64,000 nt of DNA from Algibacter pacificus (lineage in GTDB: Bacteria > Bacteroidota > Bacteroidia > Flavobacteriales > Flavobacteriaceae): the NCBI RefSeq assembly GCF_008033385.1, contig NZ_VOGY01000008.1, positions 1 through 64,000 on the forward strand, given 5' to 3'. The position numbers and the translations under genes are program-made. The notes under the pieces were generated by a model that saw only the letters and a list, made by a program, of their open reading frames with translations, made no database searches and had not been told where the DNA came from. Shown here piece after piece: positions 26,655-36,390 of the stretch; position 1 is the stretch's first letter, and each line of letters begins with the position of its first letter.

Positions 26655-27992
26655 TTATAAATTTCTAACCGCGTTTTTAAACTGACGACCTCTATCTTCG
26701 TAATTTTCAAATAAATCGAAACTTGCACATGCTGGCGATAACAACACAGTATCTCCAGACTCAGCAATTTTATAAGCTATTTTTACAGCTTCGCTCATAA
26801 ATTGCGTTTCCACAATAGTATCTACCATATTCCCGAAAGTGCTCATTAACTTTTCGTTTTCGGCACCTAAACAAATAATAGCTTTTACTTTTTCGTTTAC
26901 AAACTGAAATAATTCTTGATAATCATTTCCTTTATCTACACCACCAACAATCCAAACCGTTGGCGCGCTCATACTTTCTAAAGCAAAATAAGTTGCATTC
27001 ACGTTAGTCGCCTTAGAATCGTTTATATATTGGACTTTATTAATTTTTACAACCTCCTCCAATCTATGCTCCACGCCTTGAAAATTCTCTAAACTTTCAC
27101 GAATAGTTTGTTTTCTAATTTTTAATAAATGCGCAACAGTAGAAGCCGCCATTGCGTTCTTAACGTTGTGTTTACCTTCTAATGCTATATTTTTAGTTGA
27201 CATAATAATTTGGTTGTTATCTATTGTTATTTTAATATTCTCTTTGTCTAAATAGGCGCCATTTTCTATTTTTTTCACTAATGAAAACGGCAATAATGTG
27301 GATTGAACCGGATTGTTTTTTAAATGATTTACAATCACAGGATCATCGGCATCATAAATTAAATAATCGTCTCGCGACTGATTCATTGCTATCCTAAATT
27401 TTGATGCGATATAATTCTCAAATTCATAATCATATCGATCTAAATGATCGGGTGTAATGTTTGTGATAACAGCAATTTTCGGTTTAAAATCAATGATATC
27501 ATCCAACTGAAAACTGCTAATTTCAAGTACATAATTTTCAAAATCATCTTCTAAAATCTGCTTCGCAAAACTATCGCCAATATTACCCGCTAAACCCACA
27601 TTTAATGCCTCTTTTAAAATGTGATGCGTCAATGTTGCCGTGGTTGTTTTACCATTACTTCCAGTAATACCAATGAGTGTTGCATTGGTATATTTGGATG
27701 CAAACTCAATTTCTGAAACCACCGTAATCCCCTTTTCACGAATTTGTTTTACCAAAGCCACTTTATCAGGAATCCCAGGACTTTTCATAACGATGTCGGC
27801 ATTCAGAATTTTTTCTTCCGAATGGCTTTCATCTTCCCATGCAATATTATTATCTACAAGAACTTTTTTGTAATCCTCTTTTATTTTTCCCTTATCGGAA
27901 ACAAAAACGTCAAAGCCTTTAGCTTTAGCCAAAAGCGCGGTACCTACACCACTTTCTCCTCCTCCTAATATGACTAATCGTTGTTTTGACAT
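26655..27992 (-). CDS. murD: UDP-N-acetylmuramoylalanine--D-glutamate ligase
   Basis: MurD adds D-Glu to UDP-MurNAc-Ala. The 445-residue Mur ligase has LVILGGGESGVGTALLA at the N-terminus, the P-loop TGSNGKTTTATL near residue 112, the carbamylated-lysine region, and NDSKATNVNAT near residue 315 in the C-terminal domain. It lies between mraY and ftsW in the dcw operon with gaps of about 50 bases. Confidence 0.98.
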   Translation of the reverse strand: MSKQRLVILGGGESGVGTALLAKAKGFDVFVSDKGKIKEDYKKVLVDNNIAWEDESHSEEKILNADIVMKSPGIPDKVALVKQIREKGITVVSEIEFASKYTNATLIGITGSNGKTTTATLTHHILKEALNVGLAGNIGDSFAKQILEDDFENYVLEISSFQLDDIIDFKPKIAVITNITPDHLDRYDYEFENYIASKFRIAMNQSRDDYLIYDADDPVIVNHLKNNPVQSTLLPFSLVKKIENGAYLDKENIKITIDNNQIIMSTKNIALEGKHNVKNAMAASTVAHLLKIRKQTIRESLENFQGVEHRLEEVVKINKVQYINDSKATNVNATYFALESMSAPTVWIVGGVDKGNDYQELFQFVNEKVKAIICLGAENEKLMSTFGNMVDTIVETQFMSEAVKIAYKIAESGDTVLLSPACASFDLFENYEDRGRQFKNAVRNL

Positions 27993-28038
27993 TTCTTTTT
28001 AATTTCACACTTCGCTTTCGTGGAAATAATACCTTTTG

Positions 28039-29280
28039 TTATCTTATTTTTAATGTTACAATCGACAGAATAGCCAGCAAAATACCAACAATCCAAAATC
28101 GTGTTACAATTTTACTTTCGTGATATCCCGATTTTTGATAATGATGATGCAACGGCGACATTTTGAAAATGCGACGGCCTTCACCATATTTCTTCTTCGT
28201 ATATTTAAACCAACTTACCTGCATGACTACCGATAAATTTTCGGCTAAAAAGATGCCACAAAGCACAGGAATTAACCATTCTTTACGCACTGCAATTGCA
28301 ATTACCGCTATAATACCACCAATAGTTAAACTGCCCGTATCGCCCATAAAAACTTGAGCCGGATAGGTGTTATACCAAAGAAAACCAACTAAAGCTCCAA
28401 CAAACGCAGCGATATAAATAGTAATTTCTTCGATACGCGGGATATACATAATATTCAAGAAATCCGAAAACACGATATGTCCAGATACATAAGCAAATAT
28501 CCCCAGAGTGAATACAATAATAGCCGAGGTTCCTGCCGCCAGACCATCAATACCATCGGTAAGATTTGCGCCATTAGACACGGCAGTTATAATAAAAATA
28601 ACGGCGATTATAAAAATAATCCATGAATATTTTGCTAACGACGGACTTATCCAAGTGACTAAATCGGCATAATCAAACTCATTGCCTTTAACAAACGGAA
28701 TTGTTGTTGTGGTCGATTTTATTTCTTTCTGAAACAACTTCGTTGGCGCTATATTAGGGTTTTCGGCTAAAAGCACACGTTGCTGTTCTACAGGTAATTT
28801 CTCCTTAATAGTAACACCTTGATGAAAATACAAGGTACTTCCAACAATAATCCCTAACCCTACTTGACCTAATATTTTAAAACGCCCTTTTAAGCCATCT
28901 TTATCGTTTTTAAACTTCTTTAAATAATCGTCTATAAATCCGATAATACCCATCCAAACCGTGGTAACAATCAATAAAATGATATAGATATTATCCAATC
29001 TCGCTAACAACAACACAGGAAGTAACGTTGCTAAAATGATAATAATACCACCCATCGTCGGTGTTCCTGCTTTTTCTTTTTGGCCTTCTAAACCTAAATC
29101 ACGAATGGTTTCACCCATTTGTTTTTTAGCCAAAAAGCTAATTATTTTTTTACCATAAATTGTAGAGAATAGCAAAGCAAATATCATTGCCAATGCAGCT
29201 CTAAAGGTTAAAAACCCAAAGAGTGATGCCCCAGGAAGCTGGAACTGCTTTTCTAAATATTCAAATAAGTAATACAGCAT
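28039..29280 (-). CDS. mraY: phospho-MurNAc-pentapeptide transferase
   Basis: MraY makes lipid I from UDP-MurNAc-pentapeptide and undecaprenyl phosphate in the inner membrane. The 413-residue protein has about ten helices and the family motifs FIDDYLK near residue 115, [12 protein letters not shown] near 240, MGDTGSL near 315 and SPLHHHYQK near 375. It is about 50 residues longer than E. coli MraY. The extra length is an insert (about 155-205, including [16 protein letters not shown]) between two helices. The gene is in the dcw operon between murE and murD. Confidence 0.98.
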   Translation of the reverse strand: MLYYLFEYLEKQFQLPGASLFGFLTFRAALAMIFALLFSTIYGKKIISFLAKKQMGETIRDLGLEGQKEKAGTPTMGGIIIILATLLPVLLLARLDNIYIILLIVTTVWMGIIGFIDDYLKKFKNDKDGLKGRFKILGQVGLGIIVGSTLYFHQGVTIKEKLPVEQQRVLLAENPNIAPTKLFQKEIKSTTTTIPFVKGNEFDYADLVTWISPSLAKYSWIIFIIAVIFIITAVSNGANLTDGIDGLAAGTSAIIVFTLGIFAYVSGHIVFSDFLNIMYIPRIEEITIYIAAFVGALVGFLWYNTYPAQVFMGDTGSLTIGGIIAVIAIAVRKEWLIPVLCGIFLAENLSVVMQVSWFKYTKKKYGEGRRIFKMSPLHHHYQKSGYHESKIVTRFWIVGILLAILSIVTLKIR

Positions 29281-29363
29281 TCGGTTATTTCTTTCTTGTT
29301 ATTAATTTATGGTTATCTCTATTTTCTATATGCTTTTCTCTGTTTTCTCTTTCTTTCAAAAAC

Positions 29364-30827
29364 TCACTTCTGTAATTGCTTTAATAATTCTTGAACGGTT
29401 TCGTAATCATCGAAATGAAAACGCTCGCCTTTAATTTCCTGATAATCCTCGTGCCCTTTTCCTGCAATTAAAATAATATCGTTAGGTTGCGCCATTTGGC
29501 AAGCCGCTTTAATCGCTTGTTTTCTATCTGAAATGGTTAAGGCCTTTTTAAAATTTTGAGGCTCTACCCCTTTTTCAATGGCGTCTAAAATAGCTTGTGG
29601 CTCTTCACTTCGCGGGTTATCACTCGTAAAAATTACTTTGGTACTTAAGGCCGTAGCAATATGCCCCATTTTAGGTCGCTTGGTTTTATCGCGATCTCCA
29701 CCACAACCTACAATCGTAATGAGTTCTTCATTTTTAGTACGGATACTATTTATGGTTTCTAATACATTTTTCAATGCATCGGGTGTGTGTGCATAATCGA
29801 CAATAGCCGTTATTTTTTCATCTGAAATAAAATACTGAAAACGTCCGCTAACGCTTTTCAAATCGCTAATTAACCGAAGAATTTCTACTTTTTCTAGCCC
29901 TAACAATTCCGCTGTAGCGTAAATAGCTAACACATTATAAGCATTGAAAGCCCCAATTAATCGTGTCCAAACTTCGTTGTCATTAACCTTAAGCAATAAA
30001 CCACTTAATCTGTTTTCTAGAATTTGCGCTTTATAATCGGCATACCCTTTTAAAGCATACGTGTATTTTTTAGCTTTTGTATTCTGAAGCATAATCGCTC
30101 CATTTTTATCATCGGTATTCACCAAAGCAAACGCGGTTAACGGTAAGCCATCGAAAAAACGTTTTTTAACATCGCGATACTCCGCAAATGTGTTGTGATA
30201 ATCTAAATGATCGTGCGATAAGTTGGTAAAAATACCACCTTCAAAATGCAACCCTTCCGTTCTAAATTGATGAATACCATGAGAGCTTACTTCCATAAAA
30301 CAAAACTCAACACCAGCAGCATTCATTTCACTTAAATACTTATTGATGGTTAAAGAATCTGGCGTGGTATGCGTAGCTTTATACTCCACAGTATCTACCA
30401 ATATTTTCACAGTTGAAAGCAAACCTACCTTATACCCTGCGTTTTTAAATAACTGAAATAACAAACTAGCAACCGTGGTTTTCCCATTAGTTCCAGTTAC
30501 ACCAACAAGCTTTAAATTCTCGGACGGCACACCATAAAAATTCGATGCCATAATTGCCATGGCTTTACTCGAATTATCAACTTCAACATAAGTAATCCCA
30601 GCCACTATATTTTCAGGAGTGGCCTCACAAACAATAGCCATGGCACCATTTTTAATAGCAACATCTATATAATCATGTCCATCCACAACACTGCCACGGA
30701 TAGCCACAAAAACATCACCTTTAACAATGCTACGAGAATCGAAATGAATGTTATTCACATCCATACTCGTATTTCCCACAACAGCATTTAAGGTTACCTT
30801 ATATAATATGTCTTTTAATGCACTCAT
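29364..30827 (-). CDS. murE: UDP-MurNAc-tripeptide synthetase (meso-DAP type)
   Basis: MurE adds the third amino acid to the peptide stem. The 487-residue protein has the P-loop VTGTNGKTTVASL near residue 110 and, near residue 400, the specificity loop SDNPRSEEP. DNPR is the meso-diaminopimelate signature, unlike the loop of lysine-adding enzymes, so this organism should have DAP-type peptidoglycan. Its start codon overlaps the ftsI stop in an ATGA arrangement, which points to translational coupling. Confidence 0.98.
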   Translation of the reverse strand: MSALKDILYKVTLNAVVGNTSMDVNNIHFDSRSIVKGDVFVAIRGSVVDGHDYIDVAIKNGAMAIVCEATPENIVAGITYVEVDNSSKAMAIMASNFYGVPSENLKLVGVTGTNGKTTVASLLFQLFKNAGYKVGLLSTVKILVDTVEYKATHTTPDSLTINKYLSEMNAAGVEFCFMEVSSHGIHQFRTEGLHFEGGIFTNLSHDHLDYHNTFAEYRDVKKRFFDGLPLTAFALVNTDDKNGAIMLQNTKAKKYTYALKGYADYKAQILENRLSGLLLKVNDNEVWTRLIGAFNAYNVLAIYATAELLGLEKVEILRLISDLKSVSGRFQYFISDEKITAIVDYAHTPDALKNVLETINSIRTKNEELITIVGCGGDRDKTKRPKMGHIATALSTKVIFTSDNPRSEEPQAILDAIEKGVEPQNFKKALTISDRKQAIKAACQMAQPNDIILIAGKGHEDYQEIKGERFHFDDYETVQELLKQLQK

Positions 30828-32833
30828 GATGCTTTTAATGTCACGATTTGATTATCTTTTAACTTGGTACTTTTATTAACCGATTGCGCTTTTACAATAC
30901 CATTCCCATTAAGTTTCACCTTAATTTTTACATCCATATTTTCCAAAAGCGCTAAAGCATCCATAGCAGGTAAGCCCACAACATTTGGCATAATGGTTTT
31001 ATAGGTTTTTGTGGTTTCATAAAAGTTATTATACTCCTCTTGCACCGAAGCCACTTTTACATCTAATGAATTGACTTCATCAATTAAAGGGGTATCGGTA
31101 AATATTTTTTGAGCAATACGTTTAAAAACGGGCCCCGTAACATCGGCACCATAAAACCCTTTTTTGGTACTTGGTTTATGAATAACAACGATGCAAGAAT
31201 ACTTTGGATTTTCAGCTGGAAAGTAACCAGCAAAAGAAGAAATATACTTTCTATCTTTCCGCCATTCTTCATAATTACCATATTCTGTTCTTGCCGTTCC
31301 TGTTTTTCCTGCCATAGAAAAATTTGGCGAATAGAGTTTTCTACCCGTACCACGAACCACAATATTTTTCATGATTTCCTGAATTTCTCCAAGGGTTTTA
31401 TCCGAACAAATCTTTTTATTAATCACTTCCTTTTCAAAAACCTCAATCTCTTTATCAAACTCTTTAACCGCTTTAATGAAACGCGGTTTTACCATTTCAC
31501 CATTATTTGCAATGGCATTATAAAACGTTAAGGTTTGTAGCGGTGTAATTCGTAAATTATATCCGTAAGCCATAGAAGGCAAAGCATTTCTACTCCAAAT
31601 TTTATCGCCAGGCTCAGGAATTACAGGATTACCTTCCCCCATAATAGACACCCCTAACGGCTTATTTAAACCCCAACTTTTTAATCTATCTATAAACTTC
31701 TCTGGGTTTTTAGAATAATTTTCATCAATGATGGTAGCTAAACCAATATTAGAAGACACTTCCAAAGCACGAGCTGCCGAAATTTCCCCATGACCATGAG
31801 AATCACTTATGGTTCTACCGTAAAAACGCTTACTTCCACGTTTGGTATCAATAACCGTAGACGTATCAATCACTCGATCTTCCAAAGCCGCCATTAACGC
31901 CATAACTTTAAATGTGGAGCCTGGCTCGTGCGATTCCCAAACCGCGTAATTTCTTTTCTCGTAATATTCGCCACTTTTAGTTTTTCCTAAATTGGAAATA
32001 GCCTTAATCTCCCCTGTTTTAACATCCATAACCACAACACAACCATGTTCAGCTTCGTAATACTCCAACTGCCCCAATAATGAATGATGAGCGATATCTT
32101 GAATATTTACATCTATAGTGGTATAAACATCATAACCATCTTTTGGCTCCACTTGGTTATAATCTGTAAGTGGTTTCCATTTATTTTTTCCAATTTTTTG
32201 CTTTAAACGCTTCCCATCGGTACCACGTAAATACTTTACCCCAAAAGCACCGTCGATTCCGGCACGCGTTACATTGCCATCTTCATCAAAACGCTCATAA
32301 CCAATAGAACGCTGCGCAATAGCCCCCATTGGGAATTCCCTTTTCGTGTTCTGACTTACAATTAATCCACCAGGAATTGCCCCTAATTTTAATAGCGGAA
32401 ACCCTCTAAAACGCACATAATCGGTATAATTAATATTTTTTGCCAACAGCAAATATTGATTTTTATTAGCACGCGCTTTTCGAATCGCTTTTTCATAATA
32501 CGACGCCGATTTACCTGAATATTTTGAAAGTGAATCAGCTAAAGGCCCTACAAATTCTTCAAACTTTTTTGTTGGCGACACCACCGCATCTATAGCAATA
32601 TTATATTTTGGAATTGAAGTTGCCAACAACCCACCTTTATCGGAATACACATTACCACGATTAGCAGGAATAGTAATATTTTGAACGTCGCGTTTCTCAA
32701 CAAGCGCTCGATACTTATCACCTTGCAAATACTGAATACTAAACAATTTAAACAGCACAGCAAAGCCGAACACAAACATGCATCCCGCTATAAAATATAA
32801 CCTGTTTAATATGCCTTTCTCGTTTACTGCCAA
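30824..32833 (-). CDS. ftsI: septal penicillin-binding protein (FtsI/PBP3) with PASTA domain
   Basis: This 669-residue class B transpeptidase crosslinks septal peptidoglycan. It has an N-terminal membrane helix (about 9-28), a PBP dimerisation domain (about 50-215), the transpeptidase domain with Ser306 in GSTFK, an SSN motif near residue 365 and KTGTAR near residue 515, and one C-terminal PASTA domain (about 605-669, starting MPNVVGLPAMDAL). A PASTA domain is absent from E. coli FtsI but common in this phylum. It lies between ftsL and murE and should partner FtsW. Confidence 0.97.
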   Translation of the reverse strand: MAVNEKGILNRLYFIAGCMFVFGFAVLFKLFSIQYLQGDKYRALVEKRDVQNITIPANRGNVYSDKGGLLATSIPKYNIAIDAVVSPTKKFEEFVGPLADSLSKYSGKSASYYEKAIRKARANKNQYLLLAKNINYTDYVRFRGFPLLKLGAIPGGLIVSQNTKREFPMGAIAQRSIGYERFDEDGNVTRAGIDGAFGVKYLRGTDGKRLKQKIGKNKWKPLTDYNQVEPKDGYDVYTTIDVNIQDIAHHSLLGQLEYYEAEHGCVVVMDVKTGEIKAISNLGKTKSGEYYEKRNYAVWESHEPGSTFKVMALMAALEDRVIDTSTVIDTKRGSKRFYGRTISDSHGHGEISAARALEVSSNIGLATIIDENYSKNPEKFIDRLKSWGLNKPLGVSIMGEGNPVIPEPGDKIWSRNALPSMAYGYNLRITPLQTLTFYNAIANNGEMVKPRFIKAVKEFDKEIEVFEKEVINKKICSDKTLGEIQEIMKNIVVRGTGRKLYSPNFSMAGKTGTARTEYGNYEEWRKDRKYISSFAGYFPAENPKYSCIVVIHKPSTKKGFYGADVTGPVFKRIAQKIFTDTPLIDEVNSLDVKVASVQEEYNNFYETTKTYKTIMPNVVGLPAMDALALLENMDVKIKVKLNGNGIVKAQSVNKSTKLKDNQIVTLKAS

Positions 32834-32840
32834 TGTATTA

Positions 32841-33161
32841 TTAGTCTTTTTGAGATTTTACTTTTATTTTTTTCGCTGGCGTTGTTGATGTTGCCAGCCC
32901 TTTTTCCTTCATTTTTTCTAACACGGTCGATTCCATTTTTAACCGTTGTAATTTAGAACGTCCGTCCACAAATGCCGAACGCATTTCTTTTACTTCATTA
33001 TTAAGTCTCGATATTTCATACACCTTTTTATCAGCACTATGCGAACTCGCAATCATGATAATCGCTAAAGCGGAAATAAACAAAATCATGCGCCAATTTT
33101 TAAATGAATCGTCGCTTACCAAAAACGTTCCTTTTAATATGTCGTATATACTATTTTTCAT
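32841..33161 (-). CDS. ftsL: FtsL-like divisome protein
   Basis: This is a 106-residue small bitopic membrane protein with a cytoplasmic N-terminus of about 25 residues, one helix (about 27-43, MILFISALAIIMIASS) and a periplasmic leucine-zipper-like coiled coil (about 50-90). Sequence similarity to E. coli FtsL is low, but the size, topology and position between rsmH and ftsI are diagnostic. The frame runs up to a GTG at 33182 with further ATGs at 33176 and 33167. I chose 33161 (MKNSIYDIL) as the conserved start. Confidence 0.88.
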   Translation of the reverse strand: MKNSIYDILKGTFLVSDDSFKNWRMILFISALAIIMIASSHSADKKVYEISRLNNEVKEMRSAFVDGRSKLQRLKMESTVLEKMKEKGLATSTTPAKKIKVKSQKD

Positions 33162-33290
33162 CCCCATTTTAAACATAAACACAACTCTCTAAAAACCAGA
33201 AAACCGCTCCTATTTTAACTAAGACACGGATTCTTCATCTAAACAAACGCTGTATCTTATATACTAATTCCTATTTTCTATTCCTTTAAA

Positions 33291-34187
33291 TTAAGCCTTC
33301 GTTGCAATTCTTAACTTTGCACTTCGCGCCCTATTATTTAACTTAATCTCCTCAGCAGAAGGAACAATTAACCTTCCAACCTTTTTAAGCGGGACTTCAA
33401 AATTCCCAAACATATCACGCTCTGGCTCACCTTCAAACAAACCGTTTCTAATAAAACGTTTTACTAATCTATCCTCTAAAGAATGGTACGATATAAAACT
33501 CAACCGTCCATTTTCATTTAAAATCTCTGGTGTTTGAGACAAAAATTCTTTTAAAGCCTCAATTTCTTGATTCACCTCAATTCTAATAGCTTGATATATT
33601 TGCGCCAAAACTTTATTCTCGTGTCTTGGTGGTAAAAATTTCCGCAAAACCATTTTTAATTGCTCACTTGTAACAATTTGCTCATTTTCCCTATGTTCAA
33701 CAATTAACCTTGCCATAGCTGGCGCTGCACGCAACTCTCCATACTGCAAAAACACATCTTTAAGTTGCTCTTCCTCATACTCATTAACCACATGAAATGC
33801 AGACAATGCTTTTTCCTGATTCATACGCATATCTAAATCGGCCTCAAAACGGGTAGAGAAACCACGTTCAGCTACATCAAATTGATGGGACGATACACCA
33901 AAATCTGCCAAAATACCGTCTACTTTTTTCACACCGTGAAATCGTAAAAACCGTTTTATAAATCTAAAATTCTCATTTATTAATGTAAATCGAGCATCGT
34001 CAATAGTATTTTCAAGAGCGTCCAAATCTTGATCGAAAGCGAATAATTTTCCGTTTTCACCAAGTCGTTTTAAAATTTCTTTACTGTGTCCGCCACCACC
34101 AAAAGTAACATCCACGTAAACGCCGTCTGGTTTTATATTTAAACCATCTACCGTTTCTTTTAACAGTACCGGATTATGATATTCCAT
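33291..34187 (-). CDS. rsmH: 16S rRNA (cytosine-1402-N4)-methyltransferase
   Basis: RsmH (MraW) methylates C1402 of 16S rRNA using S-adenosylmethionine. The 298-residue product starts MEYHNPVLLKETVDGL and has the SAM loop VDVTFGGGGHSKEIL near residue 25, followed by ADFGVSSHQFD near residue 100 and FISYHSLEDRLVKRFI near 235. Earlier in-frame ATGs at 34196 and 34199 would deepen the overlap with mraZ from 14 to 26 bases. It is the second gene of the dcw cluster. Confidence 0.97.
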   Translation of the reverse strand: MEYHNPVLLKETVDGLNIKPDGVYVDVTFGGGGHSKEILKRLGENGKLFAFDQDLDALENTIDDARFTLINENFRFIKRFLRFHGVKKVDGILADFGVSSHQFDVAERGFSTRFEADLDMRMNQEKALSAFHVVNEYEEEQLKDVFLQYGELRAAPAMARLIVEHRENEQIVTSEQLKMVLRKFLPPRHENKVLAQIYQAIRIEVNQEIEALKEFLSQTPEILNENGRLSFISYHSLEDRLVKRFIRNGLFEGEPERDMFGNFEVPLKKVGRLIVPSAEEIKLNNRARSAKLRIATKA

Positions 34188-34644
34188 AGTCTTCATCATC
34201 TTGCCCCATAACTTCCTCGGCTAAATCTGCAAAATCTAACGCCGCATCGTCAATGGCTTGTTCATATAAATCTTTATCCCAAATTTCAATTATATTGATA
34301 GCCGAAGCCACTACAATATTTTTGGAAATATTAGCAAAAACCGTTAAATCTTTCGGCACTAATAGTCTCCCATTAACATCAATTTCAATAATTTTTGCTC
34401 CCGCAGTAAACCTTCGAATAAAATCGTTGTTCTTTTTTTTAAACTTATTAAGTTTATTCATTTTCTGCATTAACGCTTGCCATTCTGCCATAGGATATAA
34501 CTCCAAACACTTTTGAAAAACCGATCTTCGCAGCACAAAACCATCGTCCAACACCGTTGATAACTGCTTTTTTATAGCAGCCGGCATCATAAGTCTGCCT
34601 TTGGCATCAACCTTACAATCGTATGTTCCTGTAATTAAGCTCAC
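34174..34644 (-). CDS. mraZ: transcriptional regulator MraZ
   Basis: This 156-residue AbrB-fold DNA-binding protein has two tandem MraZ domains. Each carries the DxxGRL motif: CKVDAKGRLMMP near residue 10 and IDVNGRLLVPKDL near residue 90. In other bacteria MraZ assembles into rings and represses or activates the dcw operon by binding short direct repeats before its own gene. Here three such repeats lie at 34698-34724, next to the promoter. It is the first gene of the cluster. Confidence 0.97.
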   Translation of the reverse strand: MSLITGTYDCKVDAKGRLMMPAAIKKQLSTVLDDGFVLRRSVFQKCLELYPMAEWQALMQKMNKLNKFKKKNNDFIRRFTAGAKIIEIDVNGRLLVPKDLTVFANISKNIVVASAINIIEIWDKDLYEQAIDDAALDFADLAEEVMGQDDEDYGIS

Positions 34645-34677
34645 TAGTATTTAGCTATGGTTTAAACGTTTAAGATT

Positions 34678-34685
34678 CAAAGATA
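34678..34685 (-). promoter_or_regulatory. mraZ/dcw promoter, -7 element TATCTTTG
   Basis: The minus strand reads TATCTTTG, an exact TAnnTTTG match, 33 bases before the mraZ ATG at 34644. The -33 region falls inside the direct repeats at 34698-34724. Confidence 0.7.
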
Positions 34686-34697
34686 TTGAAAATATTA

Positions 34698-34724
34698 CCA
34701 CATTTTACCACTTTATACCACTTT
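34698..34724 (-). promoter_or_regulatory. putative MraZ operator, three 10-bp-spaced repeats
   Basis: On the minus strand the sequence holds AAAGTGG, AAAGTGG and AATGTGG, each separated by three bases, so the repeat period is exactly 10 bp, about one helical turn. The period matches known MraZ boxes (TGGGN repeats with 5-base spacers in E. coli; AAAGTG[T/G]N3 repeats in Mollicutes). The boxes cover the expected -33 region of the mraZ promoter. Confidence 0.75.
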
Positions 34725-34885
34725 GTTAACAAGTTTTTGTTCAAACGCATTCATCTATCGATTTAACAAGCAAAAACACGTAGGTAATTCCCCTTTTTTG
34801 ATGTTATTATCCTCTTTTAAATTCTTAATTTTGCAACTAGAACAAAATTGTAAAACAATATTATAATTGAGCAGAGTGTAAACCC

Positions 34886-34915
34886 TTTGATATTTCAACG
34901 AAATAACTATATTTG
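34886..34915 (+). promoter_or_regulatory. hydrolase/engB promoter, TTTG-N18-TATATTTG
   Basis: TTTG at 34886-34889 and TATATTTG at 34908-34915 are separated by 18 bases, an exact match to the Bacteroidota consensus. The ATG lies 26 bases further on. Confidence 0.75.
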
Positions 34916-34941
34916 TTTTCAATGCAATGATAAATTGATTA

Positions 34942-35706
34942 ATGACGCATCGTTTAAAAAAGGAAGGAAACTTCAACTATATTGAAGTCGGAGAAGGCAC
35001 ACCTATTATTGTGCTACATGGATTAATGGGAGGACTGAGTAATTTTGACGCTGTTACTAATTTTTTTAGTAAAAAAGGGTACAAAATACTTATTCCAGAA
35101 TTACCTATTTACACCATGTCCCTACTAAAAACAAATGTAAAAAGCTTCGCAAAATACCTAAATGATTTTATAATTTATAAAGGTTTTAATGAAGTTATAC
35201 TTTTAGGGAATTCACTTGGTGGCCATATTGGCTTATACCATACCAAAATGTACCCAGAAACTATAAAAGCTTTAATAATCACAGGGAGTTCTGGACTTTA
35301 TGAAAACGCTATGGGAGGCAGCTACCCTAAACGTAGTGATTATGAAGTAATTAAAAAGAAAGCACAAGATGTTTTTTACGATCCTGAAATAGCTACAAAA
35401 GAGATTGTAGACGAGGTTTACGAAACCGTAAACAACCGAAACAAACTAATAAAAACCTTAGCGATAGCAAAAAGCGCTATTCGACATAATATGGCGAAAG
35501 ATTTACCTACCATAAATACACCTACCTGTATTATTTGGGGTAAAAATGACACCGTAACACCTCCAGAAGTTGCTGAAGAATTTAATGAACTTTTACCAGA
35601 TTCAGAGCTACACTGGATTGACAAATGTGGACACGCTGCCATGATGGAACACCCAGATGAATTCAACAAAATCTTAGATTCTTGGCTAGAAAAAAGACAA
35701 TTCTAG
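34942..35706 (+). CDS. alpha/beta fold hydrolase
   Basis: This 254-residue cytoplasmic hydrolase has the oxyanion-hole segment VLHGLMGGLSNFD near residue 24, the nucleophile elbow GNSLGGHIG (Ser near residue 95), an acid in WGKNDTVTPPE (near 202) and the catalytic His in DKCGHAAMMEHP (near 232). It belongs to the broad esterase/lipase group and no substrate can be assigned. There is no signal peptide. It is followed after 47 bases by engB, probably in the same transcript. Confidence 0.9.
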   Translation: MTHRLKKEGNFNYIEVGEGTPIIVLHGLMGGLSNFDAVTNFFSKKGYKILIPELPIYTMSLLKTNVKSFAKYLNDFIIYKGFNEVILLGNSLGGHIGLYHTKMYPETIKALIITGSSGLYENAMGGSYPKRSDYEVIKKKAQDVFYDPEIATKEIVDEVYETVNNRNKLIKTLAIAKSAIRHNMAKDLPTINTPTCIIWGKNDTVTPPEVAEEFNELLPDSELHWIDKCGHAAMMEHPDEFNKILDSWLEKRQF

Positions 35707-35753
35707 CAATCATTCTATTATAAAAACGCTCAACTTTAAACACCTTAGAACAG

Positions 35754-36365
35754 ATGCATATTAAATCGGCCGAATTTGTAATGAGCAATTCCGAAGTTGA
35801 AAAATGTCCAAAAAGCAGATTGCCAGAATACGCTTTTATAGGGAGAAGTAACGTTGGAAAATCGTCTTTAATTAATATGCTCACCAGCCGAAAAAGCTTA
35901 GCTAAAACCTCTGGACGACCAGGGAAAACACAGCTTATTAATCATTTTTTAATTAATAAAAACTGGCATTTAGTCGATTTACCTGGCTACGGCTATGCAC
36001 GCGTTTCAAAAAGCTCTAAAAAAGTATTTCAAAAATTTATCACCAATTACTTCCAACAGCGCGAACAACTTGTTACCGCCTTTGTTTTAGTTGATATTCG
36101 ACATACGCCCCAACCAGTAGATTCGGATTTTATGGTATGGCTAGGCGAAAACGGCATTCCTTTTTCTATTATTTTTACTAAAGCCGACAAGCTTAGACCC
36201 AAAGCGATTGAAAATCACGTGGAAGCCTATAAAAACATTCTACTTGAAACTTGGGAAGAAATGCCAAATTATTTCATCACCTCTTCATCTAAAGACATTG
36301 GTAAAGACGACGTTTTAGAATATATTAATGAGTTGAATGAAAATATGCAATTGGACACGCATTAG
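35754..36365 (+). CDS. engB: ribosome biogenesis GTP-binding protein EngB/YsxC
   Basis: This 203-residue TRAFAC GTPase is needed for assembly of the large ribosomal subunit. G1 is GRSNVGKSSLIN near residue 30, the G2 Thr lies in the segment GRPGKTQLIN, G3 is DLPGYGYAR near 75, G4 is TKADK near 142, and G5 is SSSK near 173. All motifs are intact. It stands between the hydrolase and the VOC gene on the plus strand. Confidence 0.97.
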   Translation: MHIKSAEFVMSNSEVEKCPKSRLPEYAFIGRSNVGKSSLINMLTSRKSLAKTSGRPGKTQLINHFLINKNWHLVDLPGYGYARVSKSSKKVFQKFITNYFQQREQLVTAFVLVDIRHTPQPVDSDFMVWLGENGIPFSIIFTKADKLRPKAIENHVEAYKNILLETWEEMPNYFITSSSKDIGKDDVLEYINELNENMQLDTH

Positions 36366-36390
36366 TAATTTTCTAACAAAATAGTTAAAT

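Larger units (their letters stand above)
34645..34941. other. divergent regulatory region between mraZ and the hydrolase gene
   Basis: This gap of about 297 bases contains the mraZ promoter and three-repeat operator on the minus strand, and a textbook -33/-7 promoter for the hydrolase gene on the plus strand. A 73-codon minus-strand frame crosses it but overlaps both control regions and has no coding features. Confidence 0.7.

Noticed and set aside
34755-34976. 73-codon minus-strand ORF between mraZ and the hydrolase gene
   Set aside because: It covers the hydrolase promoter and start, has no coding signature, and lies in a clear regulatory gap.
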